Source: Schistocephalus solidus
Taxonomy: Eukaryota > Platyhelminthes > Cestoda > Diphyllobothriidea > Diphyllobothriidae
Length of the DNA: 64,000 nt
Direction of reading: 5' to 3'
Assembly (NCBI GenBank): GCA_017591395.1
Contig: WEDG01004494.1
Span: 124,001 to 188,000, forward strand
Shown here: positions 25,620 to 36,216 of the stretch, in pieces
How positions within the stretch are numbered: the first letter of the stretch is position 1
How the letters are laid out: every line of letters begins with the position of its first letter
Position numbers and translations under genes: made by a program
The notes under the pieces: model-generated
What the model was told of the DNA's origin: nothing
The model's database searches: none
What the model saw: only the letters and a program-made list of their open reading frames with translations

Positions 25620-26440
25620 GTGAGTCCAATCACACTAGCAGCCTGGAATGTTCGTTCCCTTTTAGACAATCCTAGGAGCAACCGGCCGGAACGGAGGACG
25701 GCGCTAGTCGCTCGGGAAATGGCGCGCTACAAGGTGGACATTGCTGCTCTCAGCGAGACCCGATTCTCTGAGCAGGGTCAGCTGGAGGAGGTGGGGGCTG
25801 GCAACACCTTCTTCTGGAGCGGCCGGTCAAAGGCAGAGCGACGCGACGCTGGTGTTGCCTTTGCCATCCGTAACGACATCGTGGGACGTCTGCCCTGTCT
25901 GCCGCAGGGTATCAATAATCGCCTGATGAGCCTCCGCCTGCCTCTTCGGGGAGACCAGTTCGCCATCATCATCAGCGCCTACGCTCCCCCAATGACGAGC
26001 TCTGATGCGGCGAAGGACAAATTCTACGAGGACCTGCACACCTTGCTGGCGACTGTGCCGAAAGAGGACAAGTTAATTGTCATTGGTGACTTCAATGCCC
26101 GCGTCGGGAAGGACCACGCTGTCTGGCAGGGAGTGCTGGGTCCCCACAGTCTCGGTAGCTGTAACGATAAAGCCTCCTTCTTCTGCGCACGTGTGTGCGG
26201 AACACCGTCTCCTGCTGACCAACACCTTTTTCCGCCTTCCGACGCGGGTGAAGGCCACGTGGATGCACCCTCGGTTGCGGCGCTGGCATCTGCTAGACTA
26301 TGGTCTCGTCCGGAGGCGAGATCGACAGGACGTGCTGGTAACCAAGGCGATCCGCGATGCCGATGGTTGGACAGATCACCGCCTCGTCATCTCCCAGATG
26401 AGGCTCCGACTGCAACCCCGACAAAGGCCCCAAGGTAAGA
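25620..26440 (+). pseudogene. AP-like endonuclease domain of the RTE-like element, frameshifted
   Basis: Starts [12 protein letters not shown], then [11 protein letters not shown] and [16 protein letters not shown] (about residues 150-168), the active-site blocks of EEP endonucleases that nick target DNA. Near 26165-26195 the frame changes; the downstream frame carries [29 protein letters not shown] and WTDHRLV, the remaining half with the catalytic Asp-His. The ATG is not certain; the open frame begins a few codons earlier. Upstream is the noncoding leader. Confidence 0.88.
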
Positions 26441-28056
26441 GGCCGCCATGTAAGTTAAATACTCTTTTATTAAATTTGTCTGCTCACTGTTTTGATTTCA
26501 GCAACCAAATAACCGATAATTTGGAGGACCTACATGCTCCAGATGATAACGCTACCGTGGAGACACGATTGTGTCAACGGCGAAATGTCATCCAGTCCAC
26601 CGCCCTCGATGTCCTCGGACGCGCACGCCGTCGACACCAGGATTGGTTTGATGACAATGACGCCGACATCAGCAACTTACTCGCGGAGAAGAATGGACTA
26701 CACAAAGCCTACATGAACCTTCGAACTGACGCCACCAAAGCAGCATTTTTCAGATGCCGGCGCCTTGTACAACAACGGCTGCGGGAGATGCAGGATGCCT
26801 GGATGCTCCGAAAGGCTGAGGAAATTTAGGGGTATGCGGACCCTAATGAAAGAAAAAACATTTTCAAAGCCATCAAAGCCATCTACGGCCCGTGTATCAA
26901 GGGGTCCGCACCGCTGCTCAGCTCTGACGGCACAACACTGCTGACTGAGAAATCGCAAATTCTGAAGCGCTGGGCCGAGCACTTTAAAAAAATGTCCTTA
27001 ATTGCTCATCAGCCATCTCCGTTGCTGCCATTGACCGGCTCCCTCAAGTGGACACGAACAATGACCTGGATCTGCTGCCTTCCCTACCAGAAACCATCCG
27101 GGTCGTGCAGCAGATTTCCAGCGGTAAAGCACCGGGATCCGACGCAATCCTACCGGAATTCTACAAGCACGGTGGGCCCCGGCTGATGACAGAACTCACA
27201 ACACTCTTCCAGGAGATGTGGCGCCAAGGACAAGTTCCTCAGGATTTCAAAGACGCGACCATCGTCCATCTCTACAAACGGAAGGGGAACCGGCAACTCT
27301 GTGATAATCACAGAGGCATCTCTTTGCTCAACATCGCCGGGAAGATCTTCGCCCGTATCCTTCTCAATCGTCTGAACGGTCACCTAGAGCAGGGCCTGCT
27401 CCGGGAAAGCCAATGTGGCTTCCGCCGACACCGCGGAACAACCGATATGATCTTTGCCGCCCGCCAGCTACAAGAGAAGTGACAGGAGATGCGAACTCAC
27501 CTTTACACTACCTTCGTGGATCTAACGAAAGCCTTTGACACGGTGAATCGTGACGGACTGTGGAAAGTCATGCAGAAATTTGGGTGTCCTGAGCAGTTCA
27601 CGCACATGGTGCGTCAGCTTCATGACGGGATGACGGCGTGTTTCTACGACTACAGTCCATGACTTGCTCTTCGTGGACGACTGCGCCCTTAACACTGTGA
27701 CGGAGGAGGACATGCAAAGGAGCATGGACCTCTTCGCCGAAGGCTTCGCCGATTTTGGATTAACAATCAGTACAGCCAAAACGGTTGTCATGCACCAGCC
27801 GCCACCCCGCGCGGAATACTATGCTCCTCGAATCAATGTCAACGGTGTTCAACTCAAAAACGTGGAAACCTTTTCTTATCTAGGAAGCACGATGTCGCGC
27901 AACACGAGAATCGATGACGAGGTTGCCCAACGGATCTCCAAAGCTAGTCAGGACTTCGGCCGGCTGCAAGCCTCCGTGTGGAATCGCCACGGGATTCACC
28001 TGAACACAAAACTGAAGATGTACAAGGCCATCGTCTTGACGACACTCCTTTACTGA
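26441..28056 (+). pseudogene. Linker and reverse transcriptase domain of the RTE-like element, broken
   Basis: The linker (RRHQDWFDDNDADISNLLAE) runs to TAG at 26827, continues in frame with GYADPNERKNIFKAIKA, then shifts at a run of A near 26985. RT motifs follow: SSGKAPGSDAILPEFYKHGG, VPQDFKDATIVHLYKRKG, NHRGISLLN, CGFRRHRGTTDMIF, stop at 27480, VDLTKAFDTVNRDGLW. About 65 codons with the G-V-x-Q-G region are missing near 27645, and the frame resumes at [10 protein letters not shown] (catalytic box F-V-D-D) and YLGSTMSRN. It ends at TGA after LTTLLY. Confidence 0.88.
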
Positions 28057-29370
28057 GCGTAAAACTGGACCGTCTACTCGAACCAAGCCAGGAAGCTGAA
28101 TCACTTTCATCTCAGCTGCCTCCACAGAATACTGAAGCTGAGATGGCAAGACAGGATCCCGGACATGGAAGTCCTGGAGCGGACTGGAATCCTCAGCATC
28201 CATGCCATGCTGAGGCAAGTGCAACTGCGATGGAGCGGCCACCTGGTAAGAATGGACGACGAGTGACTACCCAAACGACTTTTCTACAGAGATGTCGCTA
28301 CGGGTTCTCGCCGGCCTGGAGGTCAAAAACGACGCTACGAGGACACTTTGAAGAAATCGCTGAAGCAACTGCAAATCAACTCGGCGACCTGGGAGGACCT
28401 CGCCCAGGATAGACCGGCATGGAGAAGATCAGTGAAGACTGGTTCAGCAATCTATCAGGCAAACCGAATCGCCGCCGCCAAGGCCAAAAGAGAGGCACGA
28501 AAGTCACCAGCGCCCTGGACCAACACCGCCAATGCCCAGGCCCTGCCAAAATGCCCGCGCTGTCAACGCATCTTTCGCGCGCGAATCGGCCTTGTTGGAC
28601 ATCTTCGGACGCAATGCACCAAAAATCCGACAATTCCAATTTCTACGTCAAATTCTGCCAACCCTCCTTCTGACTCTCCCACCCTCACTCCTGGCATCAA
28701 TTCCATTACTCCCACCATCATAGAGACCACATCCATCTACTCATCGCCTGTTACCCCCACCACCGCAACCACCACCGCCTTCGCCTTCACTACCACCACC
28801 ACCATCAGTGATGGGGAATCTCTCCTAAGCTGTACTCAATGCGACCGCACATTCACCTCACGCATCGGCCTGGTCGGTCACTTCCGAATACATCGTACAG
28901 AGACCGGTGAGCCAGTGCCTGGAACACCATCACACAGCAGAGATCGTCGCCTCCACTGCCTCACTGTCCTCGCGCATTTACTCATTGCATGGGCCTATTT
29001 GGTCACATGCGCATCCATGACAGCGGAATACATCACAATGCCGACAACACCGATACACCACGCACACCCTCCGCTCCTGCCATCCTTAGCGCCCCTGCCA
29101 CCCCCACTACCATGAATGACATCCCCCCCAGCCTCTACCGATTTCTCCTGCCCACACTGCGCCCACAACTTCAACTCACGCATCGGCCTAGTCGGTCACC
29201 TGCGAATCCATCGCACGGAGGCTGGTGAACCAGTGCCTGGGGCTCCGACATACAGTCGACGCGCCCGCCTTCACTGCCCTCACTGCTCCCGCACATTTAC
29301 ACACCGCATGGGCCTATTAGGACACATGCGCCTCCACGACAACCTCCGGTTAACCACCGGAGGCTAAGCT
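28057..29370 (+). pseudogene. C-terminal domain with five C2H2-type zinc-finger units of the RTE-like element
   Basis: After a frame change, the stretch with [31 protein letters not shown] and a TGA, then LKQLQINSATWEDLAQDRP (28360-28410), matches the post-RT region of this element type. Fingers follow: CPRCQRIF...GLVGHLRTQC (about 28550-28617, C-terminal Cys instead of His), CTQCDRTF...HFRIH (28835-28890), a frameshifted third one (28950-29010), then CPHCAHNF...HLRIH and CPHCSRTF...HMRLH (29148-29340). Proline/threonine-rich spacers separate them. Nucleic-acid binding is inferred. Confidence 0.85.
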
Positions 29371-29439
29371 ACATCAGCACACACTACCTACAGCAATGCA
29401 TCGACAACACCCTCACAATCACCATTTACCAGAGTATAC

Positions 29440-30899
29440 CAGAGAAACCGTGACTGGGAAGTCTGCCAATCTGACGCTTCCACCAGACCACGCCGTCGGC
29501 TCAGTGTATGTGCTGTGTGTGTCGAGTGGCTGACCAGTGGACTGGGAGTCAGACGGCGATGGCTGCTCCATATCCCCTGATTTAGTGAATCCTGGTGTAA
29601 GCGTTATGGGGGCCAGGTCGTGCTGTGGCACACGAAGACGGGTACGCCGATCCGTCAGCCAATGCGCCCACTCCAAAATCAGGCAACTGACCGGCTCGGA
29701 CAATGTCTGATGGTGGGGGTGGAGGAGAGAGTGAGGTCGACAGCTCAGCGCATGTTCCTTACTATAAACAATCTGACGCGCTTAAAACTATCACGTTGCG
29801 CTAAAAGCCGTGGCTTGGAAGGTTGCCAACTGACGGGATAACTCTAACCGCGTGGTCAGCCCAATGTGTGTTTTGTGTGGAGTGGCTGACTGGCGGACTG
29901 AGAGTCAGGTTGCAATGGCTCCTTCTTAATATGGTCTTTATGGCACTCCCACTCTGTGGATCCGAGCCAGATGTGGTGGTACGCCCAGGGGCGGCTCCGG
30001 CCACGCCAGCCACCTGCGACCTCTCTCATCTCCGGTCTTCTTGCCTGTGTCGTGAGACCGGGCTCAGGTGGATGAGGAGAAGAGTGTGCGGTAACGTTAA
30101 TCGCCGCGGTTGGAAGGTTGCCAACTGACAATTACACTCAGACCTCGCAGTTAGTCCAATGTGTGTTGTGTGAAGTGGCTGACTGGTGGTCTGAGAGTCA
30201 GGCTGCGATTGCTCCTTCTTTACGTGACCTCTGGCTATCTCACGCATGTGAGATGTAAGCCGTTTAACCCCCTGTTGTGTGAAATCCGGGTGCTTGTGTT
30301 TGGGGGGCCAGGTCGTGTACGTAGAACACGTAGACGAGGTCACCAGCAGCTGCGCCTACTTCCGCATCAGACAACTGACCGGCTCGGACAGTGGTCTGAT
30401 TGTGGGGGTGGGGGAGAGAGTGAGGTCGAGAGCTCAGCGCATTTTCCTTACTATAAACAATCTGACGCGCTTGAAAGTATCACGGTGCGCTAAAAGCCGT
30501 GGCTTGGAAGGTTGCCAACTGACAGGATAACTCGGACCACGTGGTCAGCCCAATGTGTGTTTTGTGTGGAGTGGCTGACTGGCGGACTGAGAGTCAGGTT
30601 GCAATGGCTCCTTCTTAATGTGGCCTTTATGGCACTCCCACTCCGTGGGATCCGAGCCAGGTGTGGTGGCACGCCCAGGGGCGGCTCCGGCCGTGCCAGC
30701 CATCTGCGCCCTCTCCCATCTCCGGTCTTCTTGACTCTGTCTTGACACCGGGCTCAGGTGGGGGAGGAGGAGAGAGTGCGGTAGCTGCAGCGCAAGGCTA
30801 CTATCACTTAAAACTATTTCACGCGCAAGTCCCCGTCCCTGCTCCACCCTTCCATGGAGCATACGTTGGACATCGTCGAACTACGACGTTCGAACTGTC
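29440..30899 (+). repeat. Alternating A-B-A'-B' repeat tail of the RTE-like element
   Basis: Four related units: about 29440-29840 (A), 29841-30138 (B), 30139-30531 (A'), 30532-30899 (B'). Each opens with an AATGTGTGTT...GTGGCTGAC block and AGAGTCAGG, and the first three close with GGTTGCCAACTGAC. A units share a GACCGGCTCGGACA block and B units share GGGGCGGCTCCGGCC. The tail ends with GTCGAACTACGACGTTCGAACTGTC. Three more copies of the tail occur in the window. Confidence 0.85.
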
Positions 30900-31489
30900 A
30901 GTTACTCTCTAAACCACAATAACATTCAACTTAATTACACACCTCCAATGTTTTTATAAATAACGAAAACTCTAGTTTAGATTATGGATTTACGCTAGAT
31001 GTCATATTGCTTAATGCTAGGTCTTTTATTAAAAAGATGGCTCAACTTAGACCCATTGCTTTCGAGTTGATGTCCTATGTTTTAGGTGTATCTTGGAGTC
31101 TTGGACCTATCCTTTAATTTCCGACCCTTTGCTTGTCATAGACCAGTATGACCTCTACCGTCAAGACCACAGTACTAAGCGTCGTGGTGGCTGTCTTCTC
31201 TATTTTAAAGCTCATCTAAGCACTTCCATTTCAAACGAGTTTCCACATTATTCTCCCGTAACTAGGGCTTCGCTTCTAATATCCTGTCGCCCAAACAAAA
31301 GGCGATTCTCGGATGCATTTACAACCCGCCTAATTCATCATCTGATGATAATGCAAAACTTTGTGAAATTTTTAAATTGGTAACGGAGTCCAATTTAGAT
31401 ATAAAAATAATGGCTGGAGATCTTACATTTCCTGAAATTGACTGAATTTCAAACTTTTTTCAACCAAGATTTCAGCCTTTCCTCGATAC
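30900..31489 (+). mobile_element. CR1-like copy A, right piece (endonuclease region), truncated
   Basis: Resumes copy A after the insertion: TTTATAAATAACGA, GCTTAATGCTAGGTC, then endonuclease coding sequence (DQYDLYRQDHSTKRRGGCLL, LTFPEID then TGA). The first part is about 85% like copy B by eye; from 31290 to 31487 it is nearly identical. It stops abruptly at 31489. Confidence 0.85.
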
Positions 31490-31544
31490 TATTATCAATC
31501 TTTGGCATATACCATGAACTAGAAAAGAAGCAGTAAAAAAACTC

Positions 31545-31945
31545 CTACGGTTAAATCAGAGGCGGAGTTCGGCAAGCTACCAATTAAAAAAAAACTTGGA
31601 GAAAAACTGCTTCACTATAAAAAAATTAAAAGCTAGATGCAATGGGATAGTATTGTGATGTTGCTGACAACGTATGAGGGTTTGGAACGCTCCTTGTCGG
31701 GTGAGAGGTAATATAACAGCCATAGCTACTGTTTATAACCACCAGTGGATATGAGAGAGGAGGCAGTCATCGTGGACAATAGGGTCGAAACGAAGAGGCG
31801 ATAGAAGGGGTCATGAGATCGTCATCGAGATGCGACCTTGCTGACAGCAAAGTCCACCAATCAAAGAGGCGAAACCATCAGAACCCGCCTCGATCATCAA
31901 CTGAACCTGGAAACCATCGTTAGGGTTGCAAAATCGGTGGAAAGT
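31545..31945 (+). repeat. Dispersed repeat X, left copy
   Basis: About 400 bp matching the reverse complement of 42395-42815, for example TATGAGGGTTTGGAACGCTCCTTGTCG and a GTCGAAACGAA block. The intervening positions show indels. No coding content was recognised in either copy. Confidence 0.75.
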
Positions 31946-32254
31946 ATCAAGAATACCAAGACTTGGCGATACTGGTTTAAAAGGAGGGGACGAAAAAGTG
32001 AAGGCAAAGATTGACTCTGCAGAGGATGGTGGAAATAGTGACAGCTCTCGTAAACAAGGGATAGCTTTGCTGAATTTCGATACTTCTGGGAAGCTTATTC
32101 CAGATTGCTGTAGCTTTTACCGAAAAAACTGACGGTCTCTAATGGTGCGTACCAAAGTAAGAAATAAAAGCAAATTTCAATGACTGGTGCGCCGAGAGTG
32201 ATCGAGCTGCCTCATAAATGTAAGAGGGTTACAGGTACAACTGTTTCAAAGTTT

Positions 32255-34900
32255 AAACATTAAAAATAGTTCCTTCTGTAATCCGCGAAGCCACAGCGGG
32301 TCGAGGCTTGTAAGTTCACAGCGTTGTTGGCAGTACGGGTTTCGGTGTTTTGAAGAGAAAACTCTTTTTTAAAGTAGTGCTGGACTGATTCTATCTTCTT
32401 CCGTTCATTAGCGTGTAGAAGGCTAAATAAAAATGAGCAGTATTCCAAATCAAATCTGCCATACATTTTATAGAAGCTGATTCAAATATTGACGGTTTTA
32501 AAATTTCTAAGAATAAATCCAGTAGTTTGGCCTGCTTTCGAGACAATCAGGGCGCAGTGCTTTGACAAATTAAGACAACTAGAATATGATATGCCCAGAT
32601 CCTTTATAACTCCGAGCACGTTTAGATCGTGACCTTCTATGCTTAGGTGGGGCTGATGGTTGTCGCCAATAACCATAACGGAGAACTTATGCCAAGAAAG
32701 TGACAGGCGCCATGTGCGACACCACTGAGCAAAGGCCTGAAGATCCTTTTTTAAGAGCTCAAGCACGATGTTGCGATCGACCAGTTTATATAGATAGGCA
32801 ACTTTTAAGTCGTCAGTGTACATAAAGGGCCTACCATACTGAAAACAATCTGGAACATCGTTGACACAGAGGCAAAATAGAAGCGGGCCGAGCACGCTAC
32901 CCTGAATAACTCCACTCCTCACATGCATAGGGTTGAATATCACATCAGACATTTTAACCCTTTGTGCATGAGCATTCAAATATAAGGATATGAGGTTTTG
33001 AAGCTTGTAACCTATGCCAAAGGAGGCAAGGATCAGCAGTAGGAGATCATGGTCAACACGATCAAAAGCCTTCGTGAAATCGAAGTAAGCGGTGTAAATT
33101 GCAAAACCGCTGTCTCTAGATTGTAGCAAATGATCAAAGAAAGACAGATGGCAGGTGTCACAAGACCTTTTTTCGAGGAATCCATGCTGAGCCGCAGTTA
33201 GTAGGTTATTCTCTGTTAGGCAACGCATCATCTTGTCTTTTTTCAAGGTTTCTACGATCTTCGAGACTGCTTGCAGTGTATTTATTGGCATAAAGTCGGC
33301 CACTGATGTAGGTCAGCCGTGTTTGGGTATAGGCAGAATGTGCGATTCCTTCCATAAAATTGGGAAGGTTTCACTTTCAACAGCAAGATTAAATATCTTA
33401 TACAGAAAAGACGAAAATATATCATTTGTATCAACCTTTAGAACGCTGACCGGGATGCCATCTGGTCCAGTACTGTAAGATTGACGAAAATGCCGAATGG
33501 CTACGGTTACGTCCCAAAGAGTAAAAGTTATGTTTTCGAAGACGTTACTGGTCAAAAACTGTATGTTAGGAAAGATAGCGACAATATGTTCACTAAAGTT
33601 CTAGAAAAGACAGCATTGAAGCTATCAGCTGTCAACTTAGCGTCAGCAATAGGGTTTTCTAAGGCGTCTCGAAGAACGGGGTGCTGCGTTTTTCTCTGCG
33701 CTTTTACCATGCACGAAAAGAGTTTCGTAATATTTAACGAAGGGTTTTCGGCAAAGTTGACCTCATCAGCTGGTCTCTTTTCATTGGAGAGGCTCTTAGC
33801 CTCTTCAAAGATTTTTGGATCAAGGGCAGGACGTAAGTGTCGTTTTGTAGATGAAAACGACGGGAGAGTCTAAGCAGTCTACGGCGGAATGATAAAGGGA
33901 GGTAGGCTTCATTCTTGACATTAATTATTTTCTTACGGGGAAGAAAATGAGAAATGAGTGGATCTAGAACTTGGTACAATGTATCAGTACAAACATTCAC
34001 ATCCAACCATACAATGGAGTTAGTCTAATCGTAGGAATTTAGATGTGTTAGCAATTCCCCCATATTTGCTGATCTGAAATCACGGAAAAAAACTATATTT
34101 TTTGGAAAAAGTTTCATCAGCCTCTAGTTCTAGTGTTTAAATAACTATAGCCTGGTCAGAACACCCAAGTGGGTCTAAAGGTGAAACTGACAATGGCTGA
34201 TAACCTCTGCAGAAAATGAGATCAAGTATGTTTGATCCTCTGGTGGGAAAATTAACTACCTGTTCCCACATGCCAGTTTCTATGGCCTCAAGCAAGTTTT
34301 CGAACTTTGCAGGACCGAAAGGTGGAAACCAATGAACTTCAGAAAGATTGAAGTCACCTGCAATCAAGCAGTCCTTCAGATTTAGGTTAACTGCGGCATG
34401 AAATGCCTGCGAGAGACAAAGATCGTAATCCTCGCTTGCGTTTGGGGGCGATAGACACAACTAACGAGTAAAGAGTAGTTATCTTTTAGAACAACTTGGA
34501 GCCAACAGCTCTACCGCGGTAAATTGTCGATAGTCCAACGGCAGAAATGTAAGTGGTGGCTTAATATAGATACAGCTTCCTTCGCCATGGCCCTCGTGTC
34601 GATCATTCCGAATGTAAGCGTAGCTTAGAATAGAGAGTTTGGAGTCGGATACACCAATTTCAAATGACGTACCGGATTTTCTCTTGTGATTATTTCCTTG
34701 TCAATGTTGGACTGTGAGAAAAGTATGTGAAGATAGAATTCTGCATCAAGTGGCGTTATTTTGCCTTTTCTGATGTTAAATCAGAAGATTCGATAGTCTA
34801 CGCCAATTTTTAGCCTCTAACTTGTCGGCGTCTATGTCATATTCAACCACACCGACAAATAACTCACTTATAAAGTTACTCTGTAGGTATTTCGTCTCTG
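32255..34900 (-). mobile_element. CR1/Jockey-type non-LTR retrotransposon, minus strand, partly intact
   Basis: Read on the minus strand: an endonuclease start near 34640 (RNDRHEGHGEGSCIYIKP), AGDFNLSEVHW at about 34350, a SDQAIVI end near 34140, a spacer with frameshifts (34006-33734), then the reverse transcriptase (33555-32260). The 3' limit near 32250 is approximate. It is a different lineage from copies A and B, judging by residues around the endonuclease and RT motifs. Confidence 0.8.
32260..33555 (-). pseudogene. Reverse transcriptase of the minus-strand CR1-like element, two internal stops
   Basis: One reading frame covers the whole domain with just two stops (33315-33313 and 32484-32482). 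Motifs in order: GPDGIPVSVLK, HILPIPKHG, the AAQHGFLEKRS fingertip, FDFTKAFDRVDHDLLL with the first catalytic Asp, GVIQGSVLGPLLF, the YTDD catalytic box, then a thumb-like region (RTWRLSLSWHKFSVM) and LEYCSFLF...NERKKIESVQ near the end. This is the least damaged RT in the window. Confidence 0.85.
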
Positions 34901-35639
34901 ATCGTTCTTAAGGGAACTTAAGGCAGCATGACACCGCTTTCTACCTCAGCAATTACCCTATCCAGGAAATATACACATGTTTCTGTTTCGAAAACACACT
35001 CTTATGCAGTGTCTTACAGCTCAAGACTGAAGAAGCCAGCCATTACAACAAAAATTATCTTCCAGGATCACCCACTGCATGCCTAAACAGAAAACATGTT
35101 TATTTACCCAACGGTTTGTAACGAGGCAACTTAATAAGCATGACTTTATTTCCGGTTACGAAGTGATTTCTGATATTTGACTGCTTGGATTGTGTGAAGT
35201 AAGACTGACCAGCAACATAATCAGTCGATCCAGGAGCCTTTCTCGGTAGGTTGCCCAGTGAAGAAACCGAAGGAACCGACAAATTGACATCTGAAGGTAA
35301 CAAGTTTAACTGGGGTGTTACATTAGTGGCAGCGGTGCCTTCGAGCTCCTCCAGCCTTTTGTGGGTACCTCACACACTCCTTTCCCCTTGAAATTGGCAG
35401 CTTATGACGAAAAAGAGGATTTCTTTCGTGGCTCTAAAGCTCGCAGTTACATGCGCGTATGATCCCCGTCTACGACCGCAGCATGACCGTTCTACAGTGT
35501 TTGACGTCCACTGAACTAGATGTGGCATTATATGTCGGTCTGACCGCCGACACACCGTTTGGAGAGCAGTGTACATGGCTGGAACAATTGCTAAAACCCA
35601 CAATTTTTAAAGGGGGAGGCAATTGACCAACTTTACACA
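34901..35639. other. Unassigned stretch between retroelements
   Basis: No motif, repeat match or splice-supported reading frame recognised. It may hold the 5' end of the minus-strand CR1-like element and the left end of the Gypsy remnant. Confidence 0.4.
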
Positions 35640-35642
35640 CGT

Positions 35643-35860
35643 CGCCGGCTGATCGGAGAATTACTCAAAGAATGTGCGGCCGAATTACGCCGTCTCTGCA
35701 GAGCAGCCTACCCGTCAATCTCTGGAATGGACTGCAACGACGCAGTAACCCACCGCTTTGTAGAGAATATAAAACCCCCAGAGTTGATCCCTTCTCCTTC
35801 AACCACCTAAAGACCCGTATAAGGCTGTAAGTCAAGTTGAGCACTATTCACATGTGCCGC
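35643..35860 (+). pseudogene. Gypsy gag fragment
   Basis: The frame with LLKECAAELRRLCRAAYP followed by VTHRFVENIKPPEL resembles the helical end of Ty3/Gypsy capsid proteins. A stop follows (35804 region), and the nucleocapsid zinc knuckle in the next frame is not convincing. Confidence 0.55.
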
Positions 35861-36059
35861 AACTCAACATGCCCCAACTGGATTCTCCAATCACATCCCC
35901 GACCACCGGCACGCGGTCATAACGGAAACAACTGGCGAAGTTATGACTACAGTCATCAGAACCGGTCCGGGCCCTCCCAGCGACCACAGTACCCCAGGCG
36001 TGGTGGTTATGACTGTTTTCACCAAAATCAAATATGTGCGTGCAAACACCAGAGGGTGG

Positions 36060-36216
36060 GTCCTCCCAACGTGCTCCCAGACTCTGGTACGTATTCTATT
36101 CTGCTTGTTTCTCAACTTCATAAAATTGTACAGCCGTTTTATACCGAAGTTTTTATTAATGATACACAGAAAAGCGTGCTGATAGATACGGGGACTAGCA
36201 CATCTCTCGTGAACCC
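36060..36216 (+). pseudogene. Gypsy aspartic protease fragment, cut by insertion
   Basis: FYTEVFINDTQKSVLIDTG then TSTSLVNP: a retropepsin start with the DTG active-site triad (about 36183-36191). The flap half is absent because the RTE-like tail begins at 36217. Confidence 0.75.

Larger units (their letters stand above)
25033..30899 (+). mobile_element. RTE-like non-LTR retrotransposon with C-terminal C2H2 zinc fingers, full length but inactive
   Basis: 5867-bp unit: a G/C-rich 5' leader (to 25619), AP-endonuclease, reverse transcriptase, C2H2 fingers (to 29367), then a 1.5-kb tail of alternating repeats ending in a terminal microrepeat. Its limits are set by comparison with CR1-like copy B, which is uninterrupted here, and by the flanking duplication. 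Frameshifts near 26180 and 26985, stops at 26827 and 27480 and an RT deletion inactivate it. The clade label (RTE-like) is inferred from RT and endonuclease style. Confidence 0.85.

Noticed and set aside
30026..30343. Overlapping open frames on both strands in 29.4-30.9 kb and their counterparts at 36.3-37.1 and 42.8-43.8 kb
   Set aside because: They arise from the repeated noncoding tail units, which lack stops by composition; no conserved protein signal.
35370..35603. LTR or primer-binding site left of the Gypsy gag
   Set aside because: No matching long repeat right of the integrase and no clear tRNA-complementary site was found by eye.
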